Source: UBA1189 sp045594245
GTDB lineage: Bacteria; Bacteroidota; Bacteroidia; Bacteroidales; Bacteroidaceae
Assembly: GCA_045594245.1 (NCBI GenBank)
Contig: JAZNYG010000021.1
Location: 1 to 64,000 of the forward strand
Length of the DNA stretch: 64,000 nt
Direction: 5' to 3'
In this document: piece by piece, positions 27,550 through 35,437 of the stretch
How positions within the stretch are numbered: position 1 is the first letter of the stretch
Layout of the letters: each line of letters begins with the position of its first letter
Program-made: the position numbers and the translations under genes
The notes under the pieces: generated by a model
Database searches by the model: none
Told to the model about the DNA's origin: nothing
What the model saw: only the letters and a program-made list of their open reading frames with translations

Positions 27550-27850
27550 TGAAAAGCAAGATGAATATCTGGAGTTTACATTAATCTGTTCGATAGCAAC
27601 TTATTTGCCTACTATTATAGGTCTACTTCTTAAGATGGTTGTCTATGAAACTCAATTAACTCTCACTATGCCACTGCCACCCCAAAAATAAACTTTTTTC
27701 ACCTGGTATTGCAGCACTCCCATCGCTCTGGATTCAAAAAATGCCGATTTCATCGGGAATTGATGTGGTTCTGCTCTTCTCTCGACTAAGAAAACACTTA
27801 CGCTCGCTGAGAAATATTATAGCAGGTTTTATATTTCGCTCGCTTATTAC

Positions 27851-27858
27851 TATCTTTG
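27851..27858 (+). promoter_or_regulatory. -7 promoter box for the Stealth gene
   Basis: TATCTTTG followed by C matches TAnnTTTGY, 34 bp before the ATG at 27893. The -33 region has only TTTT near 27827-27830. Confidence 0.55.
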
Positions 27859-27892
27859 CCGAAACGAACTATACAGTATTGATTCTTTGAAT

Positions 27893-28858
27893 ATGGATAT
27901 CGACTTGGTGTATCTGTGGGTAGATGGTAGCGACCCTGTGTGGCGTGCCAAGAGGGCAGCCTACGAGCAGGGAAGTTCGGAAGTGACTCCCGAAGCGGTG
28001 GATGAGGCGAGGTTTGTCAACAATGACGAACTGAAGTACTCGCTACGTTCCGTGGAAAGATATGCTCCCTGGATACGACATATCTATATAGTCACCGATG
28101 GGCAAGTGCCGGCATGGCTTGACCTGACGAACCCACACATATTGGTCATTGACCATAAAGAAATAATGCCTGCAGAGGCGCTACCTTCATTCAGCTCGCC
28201 TGCCATAGAGTGGTGTATAGACAACATCCCTGGATTGTCAGAGCATTTCCTTCTCGCCAACGATGATACGTTTATTGCCCGTTCGGCGACACCTGGAGAT
28301 TTTTTCACTCCTAACGGATTTCCCATTGTGAGACTGAGGAAAAGGAGGAAGAATAAAAAAAATGCCGAGACCATATACATGAAGACATTGTTTAGGGCTC
28401 AGACGCTAATTGCCGAAGACTTTGAACGCACATATAGGTATATCCCGCACCACAACATCGACGCCTATAGACTTAGTGATTTCAAGAAATGCAAGGAGAA
28501 GTATTCTTGTTTGGTAAATGAGACTATCGGGCGGCACTTCCGACACGATGACGACCTACAACGCGCAATAGCGCTATATTACGCCTTGGCCGTGGGGCAT
28601 GGTGAAATGAAACTAATGGGACGATATAACAGAGAGATGCCTATAGTTGACAAAATCAAGGGAACCCTACAAGGCAGATACAACTACGACGCGCGAAGCA
28701 TAAGCATAAGAGACACTGATCCACAACATATCATTAATAAGTATAATCCCATGCTCTTCTGCCTCAACGATGATGAACGAGCCTCGGAGGAAGACCGATT
28801 GCGTGCCAGGGCTTTTCTCGAGAGGATGTTCCCCGAAAAATCGGAGTTTGAAATCTGA
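27893..28858 (+). CDS. Stealth-family sugar-phosphate transferase
   Basis: 321 residues from ATG 27893; a TTG two codons earlier is less likely. Stealth CR1 is DIDLVYLWVDGSDPVW (residues 2-17). CR2 follows as RFVNNDELKYSLRSVERYAPW with IRHIYIVTDGQVP. A later conserved block is HFLLANDDTFIA, and C-terminal CR3/CR4-like pieces include HHNIDAYRLSDFKK. Stealth proteins transfer hexose-1-phosphate, usually GlcNAc-1-P, in capsule or glycan assembly. There is no signal peptide, so it is cytoplasmic. It is an isolated + strand gene convergent with a glycosyltransferase operon that holds a second Stealth protein. Confidence 0.88.
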   Translation: MDIDLVYLWVDGSDPVWRAKRAAYEQGSSEVTPEAVDEARFVNNDELKYSLRSVERYAPWIRHIYIVTDGQVPAWLDLTNPHILVIDHKEIMPAEALPSFSSPAIEWCIDNIPGLSEHFLLANDDTFIARSATPGDFFTPNGFPIVRLRKRRKNKKNAETIYMKTLFRAQTLIAEDFERTYRYIPHHNIDAYRLSDFKKCKEKYSCLVNETIGRHFRHDDDLQRAIALYYALAVGHGEMKLMGRYNREMPIVDKIKGTLQGRYNYDARSISIRDTDPQHIINKYNPMLFCLNDDERASEEDRLRARAFLERMFPEKSEFEI

Positions 28859-28874
28859 AAGCTGCCTTTGCAGC

Positions 28875-28898
28875 AACAATAACGTAAACGACAACGAG
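28875..28898. repeat. Degenerate hexamer tandem repeat
   Basis: AACAAT-AACGTA-AACGAC-AACGAG: four 6-mers in the 104-bp gap between convergent genes. Similar AACG-type hexamers occur at 33401 and 62540. Confidence 0.6.
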
Positions 28899-28962
28899 CG
28901 CTTGCGTTAAGTGGTGATTTATGAGTCATGAGTTGCCATCTGGCAGGCCAACTTTTCAACTT

Positions 28963-29955
28963 TCAATTCCGCAAACCCTTACCCCAAATCTTCACCGCCT
29001 TATACGAGTACATCAGCCGATAGAGTCCTATGCAGGAGAGGTAGAGGCGCCAACGCCTATGCCATGCGATGCGATGATTGCTCAGTATATGATGACGGTA
29101 CCCATAGGTGAGATGCTTGAACTCGGCCGAGGTGAACACACCTCCATTAAAGGCGCGGCGCACGATGTTGTGTACCATGCGCTGCTCGAGTCGTTCGTAC
29201 AACGAGTGACCGCGCATCAGCTCAAGGCAGTAGTCCTTGAGGCGGCACTCGCGATGAAAGTCGTGCACGCTATATGTGTGGGTGAGCGATGTGCTGCCCA
29301 CATCCTGCATGTAATGATAGTAGGCATTGGGCAGATAGGTCACACGTACACCCTCGCAGCGTAATATCGACAAACTGGTGAAGAAGTCCTCTCCGTGGGA
29401 TATATCTGCAGGTATACGCACTTGAAACTGTCGGTAGCAACTGTGGCGTATCAGTTTGTTGGCCAGGCTGGGACTCAAGCGACGATACTCGAGCAGCTCG
29501 GCCAGCACCTCCATGCGGTCGAGACTTTGAGGGCACTGCACCCTGCGCTTGAGCGGCTTGCGTCCGCCGTAGTCGTAGTAGAAATCGCATATCACCACAT
29601 CGGCATCATCCTGTTTGGCCTTGGCATAGAGGTCCTCAAGCATGGTGGGCTCTACCCAGTCGTCGGAATCTACCTGGATGGAGTATTCACCCGTAGCCTT
29701 GTCGATACCTGCCATACGGGTGGCAGCCACACCTTCGTTGGGTTTGTGTATAACCTTCACACGGGGGTCGCGGGTGGCGTATTCATCGCAGATATCCTTG
29801 CTGCTGTCGCGGCTACCGTCGTTGACCAAGATGAGTTCGATAGCCTTCAGCGTCTGTGCCAGCAGGCTGTCTACACACCTGCGCAGACTGCCCTCGGCAT
29901 TGTATATAGGTACTATGACTGATACCTGTGGAGCATCGTTGCTTACCTTGTTCAT
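28963..29955 (-). CDS. Family 2 glycosyltransferase
   Basis: 330 residues. GT-A nucleotide-sugar fold: VSVIVPIYNAEGSLRRCVDSL at ~10, LILVNDGSRDSSKDICDEYA at ~36, then YSIQVDSDDWVEPTML with the DxD-like DSDD at ~96. The C-terminal ~130 residues are basic and amphipathic, without clear membrane segments. It adds a sugar to a lipid-linked or surface glycan. Last gene of a three-gene minus operon, 18 bp after the Stealth gene. Confidence 0.88.
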   Translation of the reverse strand: MNKVSNDAPQVSVIVPIYNAEGSLRRCVDSLLAQTLKAIELILVNDGSRDSSKDICDEYATRDPRVKVIHKPNEGVAATRMAGIDKATGEYSIQVDSDDWVEPTMLEDLYAKAKQDDADVVICDFYYDYGGRKPLKRRVQCPQSLDRMEVLAELLEYRRLSPSLANKLIRHSCYRQFQVRIPADISHGEDFFTSLSILRCEGVRVTYLPNAYYHYMQDVGSTSLTHTYSVHDFHRECRLKDYCLELMRGHSLYERLEQRMVHNIVRRAFNGGVFTSAEFKHLTYGYRHHILSNHRIAWHRRWRLYLSCIGLYRLMYSYKAVKIWGKGLRN

Positions 29956-29973
29956 AGTGTTGATCGTCTTGTC

Positions 29974-30948
29974 TTAGAGAAGTTGAATATCCAGCTTCTT
30001 CGTTATCCACTCCTTGAACATTTGCTGTGCCTCCTCGGTGGTCTCGCCAAGAGAGTTGATACAGCCGAACTTGAGTTTCCTGCTGGCCTCGGCCTCGGCA
30101 ATCTTGCGCTCCATATAGGTTTCTCTCTTCTCCATCGAGGGCTTGAAGAAGCATGTTGTGCCCTTCGGTGAACGCACCTCAAGCTGACCAGTCCGATGAG
30201 CACTCACATAGAATAGCGTGGGGGCGCTAAACTGCGATGGTTCACGGAAGCGATGGCGTATATTGCGGTCGAGCAGGTCGGGGTGCTCGGCATAGAATTG
30301 CTCATACCAGGTACGGCGCATGGGCACGGGAGCGTGGGGGAAAAGGTAGAAGTAGCTGGAGTGGAGTATGTCGGCCGAGTTGAGCATGGGGTCTTTATGC
30401 CCGAACACTTTATGCTTCTTACCCAAGTGCTTGCCCCAACGGAGCAACCGGGCCCACAGGGCGGGGAAGCGGTCGGCATAGATGCGGGTCTTGTCGCCTT
30501 CGAACCACATATCCTCGGTGGCCGGAGAGGCAAGGAAGACGTCGTCGTTGAAGTAAAGGAAACTGTCGCTGATGCCCGGTATGCGCCACAGCATGGTGGA
30601 GATGGCCAGCGAATTGAAGGTGGGCAGATACTGCTCGTATCCGCGGAAGAGCACCTTGTGGTCGACCAGCTCGATGGGTATCGTGTTGTCAGGGAAGTTG
30701 TGGGCTACGAACTCATCCACATGGGGGTCTTGGCTATCGGTAACAATGTATATCTTGCGCACCCAAGGGGCGTAGCGTAGCACCGATGCCACACAATAGT
30801 AAATCTCGCCCGTGGAGCGGTAGCGCATGGCACCGGCCACATCGTCAAACTTGGTTTCGTTCTTACCTGTCAGGTACTGCGCCTTCTTGCGCTTGTGGGC
30901 AGGGTCGTCGCCATCAACCCAAGCTATCACTACATCGGTCATACACAT
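29974..30948 (-). CDS. Second Stealth-family sugar-phosphate transferase
   Basis: 324 residues; either MCMTD or MTD (ATG at 30942) could be the start. CR1 is DVVIAWVDGDDPAHKRKK; CR2 is MRYRSTGEIYYCVASVLRYA followed by PWVRKIYIVTDSQDP; next comes SFLYFNDDVFLASPA. C-terminal blocks include FGHKDPMLNSADILHSS and FREPSQFSAPTLFY. Compared with the copy at 27893 it has a longer CR2-CR3 region and little identity outside the CR blocks. Two base pairs separate it from the upstream glycosyltransferase gene, so it is translated as part of that operon. Role: phosphodiester-linked sugar addition in capsule or surface glycan; acceptor unknown. Confidence 0.87.
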   Translation of the reverse strand: MCMTDVVIAWVDGDDPAHKRKKAQYLTGKNETKFDDVAGAMRYRSTGEIYYCVASVLRYAPWVRKIYIVTDSQDPHVDEFVAHNFPDNTIPIELVDHKVLFRGYEQYLPTFNSLAISTMLWRIPGISDSFLYFNDDVFLASPATEDMWFEGDKTRIYADRFPALWARLLRWGKHLGKKHKVFGHKDPMLNSADILHSSYFYLFPHAPVPMRRTWYEQFYAEHPDLLDRNIRHRFREPSQFSAPTLFYVSAHRTGQLEVRSPKGTTCFFKPSMEKRETYMERKIAEAEASRKLKFGCINSLGETTEEAQQMFKEWITKKLDIQLL

Positions 30949-30950
30949 GG

Positions 30951-31790
30951 TTATATTATATCCTTGAATCGGTCGGGGATGCGCACCACCACCTTAGTGA
31001 TGGGATTCCATGGCTTATTCCATGCAAAAGGTTGACGTAGCCACTGCTGGGCACGACGCATCCCTGCCACCGTCTTGTCCCACTCACGTGCCACAGCACC
31101 GGTAACTACATAGATGGTCTTGGCGCGTTTCTTGATATGTCCAAGCCGCCCGGTAGAGATAAGGTCTGCATTGCCCATACGGTCCTCTATCATCTTGAGG
31201 TCGATGCTGCCAAAGTGGAAGAGGAAGAGGTTCTTGTCAATATGATAGCCATGCCCCTTCACCCGATGAAAGCCCGACCCCCACAGCACGGGAGAGGCTA
31301 TAACCGAGGGCTTGGTGTAGCGTGAGCAAAGGTAGGCATAGGAGCGCTGGCGCAAAAAAGGTATAGTACCATCAATCACCGCCTCACGCTCGAGATGCTG
31401 CCCCACATCGACTCCCAATCCCGACACACATACCTTTACATCTATTGTGCTGAGATACTCGGGCAAGGTCTTACCCGTCTGAGGATCTACGATAAGGAAT
31501 TCATCAGCATCGACCCCTATTACCATGTCGTACCCCTCATCGCTCATCAAGCGGGCAGCCTGATGGGAAAGGAAGGTCAGACGTTCTTTTTCGGCCTTGA
31601 CCACCAAGCCCGGGATGCGGGGCTTGAGCTCTGCATATACCCCCTCGCAAAAGTCCGGGACTACCTGGTCTTCACCATCGAAAAAGACACGCAGGTTCTC
31701 ACGACCGAGTTGTGCACCATAGTATTCCACCCACTTGCGCAGATAGAATTCATCGTTGCGGACCATCGTGATAGCACAAATCTTCTTCAT
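30951..31790 (-). CDS. Glycosyltransferase, GT2/GT92-like
   Basis: 279 residues. The opening KKICAITMVRNDEFYLRKWVE is typical of small Glyco_tranf_2_4/GT92-like enzymes. A DxD-type site reads VIGVDADEFLIVDP (~92). The pattern GSGFHRVKGHGYHID and LFHFGSIDLKM in the C-terminal half fits that group. First gene of the minus operon, driven by the promoter at 31812-31843. Donor and acceptor are unknown. Confidence 0.8.
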   Translation of the reverse strand: MKKICAITMVRNDEFYLRKWVEYYGAQLGRENLRVFFDGEDQVVPDFCEGVYAELKPRIPGLVVKAEKERLTFLSHQAARLMSDEGYDMVIGVDADEFLIVDPQTGKTLPEYLSTIDVKVCVSGLGVDVGQHLEREAVIDGTIPFLRQRSYAYLCSRYTKPSVIASPVLWGSGFHRVKGHGYHIDKNLFLFHFGSIDLKMIEDRMGNADLISTGRLGHIKKRAKTIYVVTGAVAREWDKTVAGMRRAQQWLRQPFAWNKPWNPITKVVVRIPDRFKDII

Positions 31791-31811
31791 CCTTGTCTCT
31801 TTTTATCATTA

Positions 31812-31843
31812 CAAAAGTAAGACAAGGGAAATGAAAATGCAAA
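31812..31843 (-). promoter_or_regulatory. Promoter of the glycosyltransferase operon
   Basis: On the minus strand: TTTG (31843-31840), 20-bp spacer, TACTTTTGT (-7 at 31819-31812). Both boxes match the Bacteroidetes consensus. The ATG is 21 bp further. Confidence 0.75.
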
Positions 31844-31858
31844 TATATCAAACCATAA

Positions 31859-31890
31859 TTTGCCGTTTTACCAAAAATCCGTACTTTTGT
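31859..31890 (+). promoter_or_regulatory. Promoter of the carbonic anhydrase gene
   Basis: TTTG (31859-31862), 19-bp spacer, TACTTTTGT (31882-31890). The -33 boxes of this and the opposing promoter are only 15 bp apart, back to back. Confidence 0.75.
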
Positions 31891-31918
31891 AACTACATAT
31901 ACATATATATATAATAAC

Positions 31919-32434
31919 ATGGCACTCATCAAATCAGTTCGGGGATTCACTCCCGAGATAGGCGAAGACTGCTACCTGGCCGACAATGCCACCATCATAG
32001 GCGATGTAGTGATGGGCCGCGACTGCAGCATATGGTTTGGCACAGTACTGCGCGGCGATGTCAACAGCATCAAGATAGGCGACTGTGTAAACATCCAGGA
32101 CGGTTCGGTACTGCACACACTGTATCAGAAATCAACTATAGAGATTGGCAACCACGTCTCGGTGGGCCACAACGTCACCATCCATGGTGCAAAGGTGCAC
32201 GACTATGCCCTCATCGGCATGGGAAGCGTACTGCTCGACGATGCCGAGATAGGCGAAGGAGCCATCATTGCTGCAGGCAGTGTGGTGACAGCCCGCACCA
32301 AGGTGGGGGCATACGAGCTATGGGCAGGCGTACCCGCCAAGTTCATCAAGATGGTATCGCCCGAACAGGGCAAGGAAATCAACCAAAAGATTGCCCACAA
32401 CTACAAGATGTATGCTTCGTGGTATAATGAATAA
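31919..32434 (+). CDS. Gamma-class carbonic anhydrase-like hexapeptide-repeat protein
   Basis: 171 residues of left-handed beta-helix hexapeptide repeats (ATIIGDVVMGRDCSIWFGTV; IKIGDCVNIQDGSVLHT). Probable metal ligands are His66, His89 and His94, the last pair with the five-residue spacing of the family. The closing helix follows ELWAGVPAKFIKMVSPEQ. Cytoplasmic trimer; gamma-CA homologues of this length (YrdA type) hydrate CO2 weakly or bind metals. It is separated from the acyltransferase downstream by an 87-bp spacer with tandem heptamers. Confidence 0.9.
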   Translation: MALIKSVRGFTPEIGEDCYLADNATIIGDVVMGRDCSIWFGTVLRGDVNSIKIGDCVNIQDGSVLHTLYQKSTIEIGNHVSVGHNVTIHGAKVHDYALIGMGSVLLDDAEIGEGAIIAAGSVVTARTKVGAYELWAGVPAKFIKMVSPEQGKEINQKIAHNYKMYASWYNE

Positions 32435-32480
32435 CAGTCTATAGTCGCCATTCGGATGGCACACCGCGAAGCCAGTCTAT

Positions 32481-32514
32481 TGACCGTTGACTGTTGACCG
32501 TTGACTGTTGACTA
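32481..32514. repeat. Tandem heptamer repeat TTGAC(C/T)G
   Basis: TTGACCG and TTGACTG alternate: four full 7-mers from 32481 to 32508, then TTGACT. It ends 9 bp before the ATG of the acyltransferase. Confidence 0.85.
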
Positions 32515-32521
32515 AAAAAAC

Positions 32522-33397
32522 ATGAAAGAGAAGATAACACTTGCCCTGCTTACCTTTGCGCTAAAGGCGATAGCCATTTGGCCGTATGGGGTGCTCTATG
32601 TGCTGAGTAGCCTCATATATCCTATCGTGTATTATGTAGTGGGCTATAGACGCAAGGTGGTGCACAACAACCTTGTGAACTCCTTCCCCGAGAAGTCCGA
32701 GAAAGAGATTCGGGAGATTGAGAAGAAATTCTACCGCCACTTCTGCGACTACGTGCTGGAAACGGTGAAGCTGATGCACATATCCGACGAGGAGATGCGT
32801 CGTCGCCTGCGCTTCACCAACCCCGAGCTTATAGAGCAGCTGCGTGGCGACGGCAAACCTTTCTTTGTCTATCTGGGGCATCAGTGCAACTGGGAGTATG
32901 TGATCTCCATCACCATGTGGACACATCCCGAACTTGCCGCCTGCCAGATATACCACCCGCTCAGCAACAAGGCGATGGACAAATTGATGTATCGTATGCG
33001 TAGCCGCTTCAACTCAGTGGGTATACCGCAGAAGCAGACGCTGCGTGCCATCCTCACTATGATACGCGAAGGCAAGCAGCCTTTGCTCGGACTCATCGCC
33101 GACCAGCGTCCTCAGCGACGTCCCGAGCCGGAGTGGATGGAGTTTCTCAACCAGGATACGGCCATCATCACCGGTGGCGAAGTCATGGGCGTAAAGCTGG
33201 GTGCCCACTTCATCTACGGCAGCATGCGCTGTGTGCGCCGTGGCTACTATGAGATAACCCTCCACCCCATCGAGCCCATCGAAGGCGAGGAGTTCGGCTA
33301 CAGCAAGCAGTATATGCGTATGCTCGAGCAGGACATCAAGGCACAGCCCCACATGTGGCTCTGGACACATAAGCGGTGGAAGTGGAAACGTTCCTAA
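32522..33397 (+). CDS. Lipid A-type lysophospholipid acyltransferase (LpxL/HtrB family)
   Basis: 291 residues with an N-terminal hydrophobic anchor (~8-40). The HX4E catalytic motif is in YLGHQCNWEY (His120, Glu125). A conserved block GLIADQRPQRRPEPEW and the C-terminal MWLWTHKRWK are typical of the family. It adds a secondary acyl chain to the lipid A precursor at the inner membrane. The MsbA-like exporter that follows fits this role. Confidence 0.9.
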   Translation: MKEKITLALLTFALKAIAIWPYGVLYVLSSLIYPIVYYVVGYRRKVVHNNLVNSFPEKSEKEIREIEKKFYRHFCDYVLETVKLMHISDEEMRRRLRFTNPELIEQLRGDGKPFFVYLGHQCNWEYVISITMWTHPELAACQIYHPLSNKAMDKLMYRMRSRFNSVGIPQKQTLRAILTMIREGKQPLLGLIADQRPQRRPEPEWMEFLNQDTAIITGGEVMGVKLGAHFIYGSMRCVRRGYYEITLHPIEPIEGEEFGYSKQYMRMLEQDIKAQPHMWLWTHKRWKWKRS

Positions 33398-33400
33398 AAA

Positions 33401-33424
33401 CGAAGACGATAACGAAAACGACAA
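33401..33424. repeat. Degenerate hexamer tandem repeat
   Basis: CGAAGA-CGATAA-CGAAAA-CGACAA: four 6-mers starting 4 bp after the acyltransferase stop. Confidence 0.65.
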
Positions 33425-33439
33425 CTGCCGTCCGGTTAA

Positions 33440-33467
33440 TTCAGATTTCACAATTCACAATTCAGAA
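33440..33467. repeat. Tandem heptamer repeat TTCACAA
   Basis: TTCAGAT-TTCACAA-TTCACAA-TTCAGAA: four 7-mers, ending 10 bp before the ATG at 33478. It is the second short-repeat block in an 80-bp spacer. Confidence 0.75.
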
Positions 33468-33477
33468 TTTCAAAAGC

Positions 33478-35310
33478 ATGATCAAACAATTTCTCTCACT
33501 CATCCGTCGGTTCATACCGCCCTATAAGAAGTTCCTGTTCGGCAACCTCGCACTCAACCTGCTGGCACAGATACTCAACGTATTCTCCTTTGCCCTGCTC
33601 ATCCCTATCCTGCAGATACTCTTTCAGGTGAGCGACACGCAATACGAGTACATGACCTTTGCCGACGGCAACATAGCCGATGTCATCAAGAACAACTTCT
33701 ACTATTACATGAACACCTTCATTGAGACACGCGGTGCGCTGTGGGTGCTCATGGCCTCGGGAGTGATATTGATTGTGATGACGCTGCTCAAGACAGCCTG
33801 CTACTTCGGCTCGGCAGCTACGCTGATACCTTTACGCACGGGCGTGGTGCGCGACATACGCATACAAGTATATAACAAGGTAATGGGATTGCCGCTCAGC
33901 TTCTTCTCCGAGGAGCGCAAGGGCGACATCATATCCCGTATGAGTAGCGACGTGAGTGGACTGGAGACCTCGCTCTCCAACTCTCTGGAGATGCTCATCA
34001 AGAACCCCATCGCCATCGTCGTGACGCTGTTCACCCTCTTCTTCCTCAGTTGGGAGCTCACGCTCTTCGTGCTCGTGGCTATGCCTGCCCTGGCTTGGGT
34101 GATGGGCACCATCAGCCGTAAGCTCAAGCGCAAGTCCAAGGAGGCACAGAACTACTGGGGCACGCTGCTGGCACAGCTCGATGAGACCTTGGGCGGACTG
34201 CGTATCATCAAGGCTTTCCTTGCCGAGGGCAAGATGAAGGAGCGCTTTGCCCATATCAACAACACCTATCGCAATGCAGTGATGCGCATGACCATACGCC
34301 AGAGCGCCGCACACCCTGCCAGCGAGTTTATGGGTACCTGCATCATCGTCATCGTGATGTGGGCAGGAGGTTACATCATCCTCGACGGCATGTCGGGCAT
34401 GGAGGGAGCCACCTTCATCTACTACCTGGTGATGCTCTACAATATCCTCAACCCTATCAAGGACCTCTCCAAGGCATTCTACAACATCCCCATCGGCATG
34501 GGATGCTGGGAGCGTGTAGACAAGATTCTCAGTGCCGAGAATCCCATCAAGGAGCCTGCCACACCTGCCCCGCTTGCTTCGTTCGAGCAGGGCATCGAGT
34601 TCAAGAATGTCGACTTCCACTATACTCCCGGCGCTCCCGTGCTGCGCGGCATCAACCTCACCCTTGAGAAGGGTAAGACGATTGCACTTGTGGGACAGTC
34701 GGGCTCGGGCAAGTCTACGCTTGTAGACCTTGTGCCCCGCTTCCACGACGTCACAGGAGGAAGCATCTGCATCGACGGCACCGACATCCGCGATGTCTCC
34801 ATCCACGACCTGCGCTCACTCATCGGTAATGTAAACCAGGAGGCCATCCTCTTCAACGACACCATCTTCAACAACATCAGCTTCGGTGTCGAAGGGGCCA
34901 CCATGGAGCAGGTCATCGAGGCGGCCAAGATTGCCAATGCCCACGACTTCATCATGGAGAGCGAGCAGGGCTATGACACGATGATTGGTGACCGTGGCTG
35001 CCGCCTCTCAGGTGGTCAGCGTCAGCGCTTGAGCATCGCACGCGCCATACTGAAGAATCCCCCGATACTCATTCTCGACGAGGCCACCTCGGCACTCGAC
35101 ACCGAGAGCGAACGCCTGGTGCAAGAGGCCCTGGAGCGCCTGATGAAGTCGCGCACCACCATCGCCATTGCCCATCGCCTGAGCACCATTCGCCATGCCG
35201 ACGAGATATGCGTGATGCTCGAAGGCGAGATTGTGGAGCGCGGCACACACGACAGCCTTATCGCTGCAGGAGGCTACTACAAGAAGCTTCACGACATGCA
35301 GAGTTTATAG
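33478..35310 (+). CDS. MsbA-like ABC exporter (fused permease and ATPase)
   Basis: 610 residues from ATG 33478. The frame continues upstream into the preceding gene, but that part translates the tandem-repeat spacer and is not protein-like. Six membrane segments lie within ~1-330. The nucleotide-binding domain has Walker A GQSGSGKST (~405), signature LSGGQRQRLSIARAI (~509), Walker B ILILDEATSALD (~532) and the switch His in IAHRLST (~564). Works as a homodimer. Immediately after a lipid A acyltransferase, it is a good candidate for the lipid A-core flippase, though drug-exporter relatives look alike. Confidence 0.9.
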   Translation: MIKQFLSLIRRFIPPYKKFLFGNLALNLLAQILNVFSFALLIPILQILFQVSDTQYEYMTFADGNIADVIKNNFYYYMNTFIETRGALWVLMASGVILIVMTLLKTACYFGSAATLIPLRTGVVRDIRIQVYNKVMGLPLSFFSEERKGDIISRMSSDVSGLETSLSNSLEMLIKNPIAIVVTLFTLFFLSWELTLFVLVAMPALAWVMGTISRKLKRKSKEAQNYWGTLLAQLDETLGGLRIIKAFLAEGKMKERFAHINNTYRNAVMRMTIRQSAAHPASEFMGTCIIVIVMWAGGYIILDGMSGMEGATFIYYLVMLYNILNPIKDLSKAFYNIPIGMGCWERVDKILSAENPIKEPATPAPLASFEQGIEFKNVDFHYTPGAPVLRGINLTLEKGKTIALVGQSGSGKSTLVDLVPRFHDVTGGSICIDGTDIRDVSIHDLRSLIGNVNQEAILFNDTIFNNISFGVEGATMEQVIEAAKIANAHDFIMESEQGYDTMIGDRGCRLSGGQRQRLSIARAILKNPPILILDEATSALDTESERLVQEALERLMKSRTTIAIAHRLSTIRHADEICVMLEGEIVERGTHDSLIAAGGYYKKLHDMQSL

Positions 35311-35319
35311 TAAAAGGGC

Positions 35320-35342
35320 ATACCTACATGTAGGTATTTTTT
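35320..35342 (+). terminator. Terminator after the ABC exporter
   Basis: The perfect palindrome ATACCTACATGTAGGTAT (35320-35337) runs into TTTTTT, 10 bp after the stop. Confidence 0.75.
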
Positions 35343-35397
35343 AGAATCTGTATAAATAAAACGTCTTATTGAGGAGTCTGTTTTGTTAAATTTTACG

Positions 35398-35405
35398 TAT
35401 CTTTG
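35398..35405 (+). promoter_or_regulatory. -7 box of the TonB receptor gene
   Basis: TATCTTTG followed by C, 33 bp before the ATG. A TTTG at 35382-35385 is only 12 bp upstream, so no proper -33 box is seen. Confidence 0.5.
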
Positions 35406-35437
35406 CGACCGATTTATAGGGAATCAGTCAATAAGGT

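Larger units (their letters stand above)
27311..27702. repeat. 392-bp element bounded by inverted repeats (MITE-like or invertible)
   Basis: The left arm (27311-27343, beginning GTGACAAAAG) and right arm (27669-27702, ending CTTTTTTCAC) are inverted copies with a perfect 23-bp core (27316-27338 and 27675-27697) and, outside the core, one substitution and one indel. No ORF lies between them. No clear target duplication is visible at the ends. A transposase-less inverted-repeat element is the simplest reading. A DNA-inversion switch is possible, since the next gene transfers surface sugar phosphates, but no promoter was found between the arms. Confidence 0.7.
27176..27892. other. 717-bp gene-free region
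   Basis: It contains, in order: the terminator of the POT gene (27202-27238); a 392-bp segment bounded by ~33-bp imperfect inverted repeats (27311-27702); inside it four palindromes at 22-bp period (27446-27523) and a perfect 10-bp hairpin (27526-27549); and a -7 box (27851-27858) for the next gene. No convincing ORF is present on either strand. Confidence 0.8.

Noticed and set aside
33376..33477. N-terminal extension of the ABC exporter
   Set aside because: It encodes KTKTITKTTT from the tandem repeats and overlaps the acyltransferase; the family start fits ATG 33478.
33832..34806. Long open frame antisense to the ABC exporter
   Set aside because: Composition is His/Asp/Val-rich and unlike any protein; it mirrors the GC-rich codon pattern of the sense gene. 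The same holds for 55757-57019, 39813-40577, 42848-43846 and 54482-55291.
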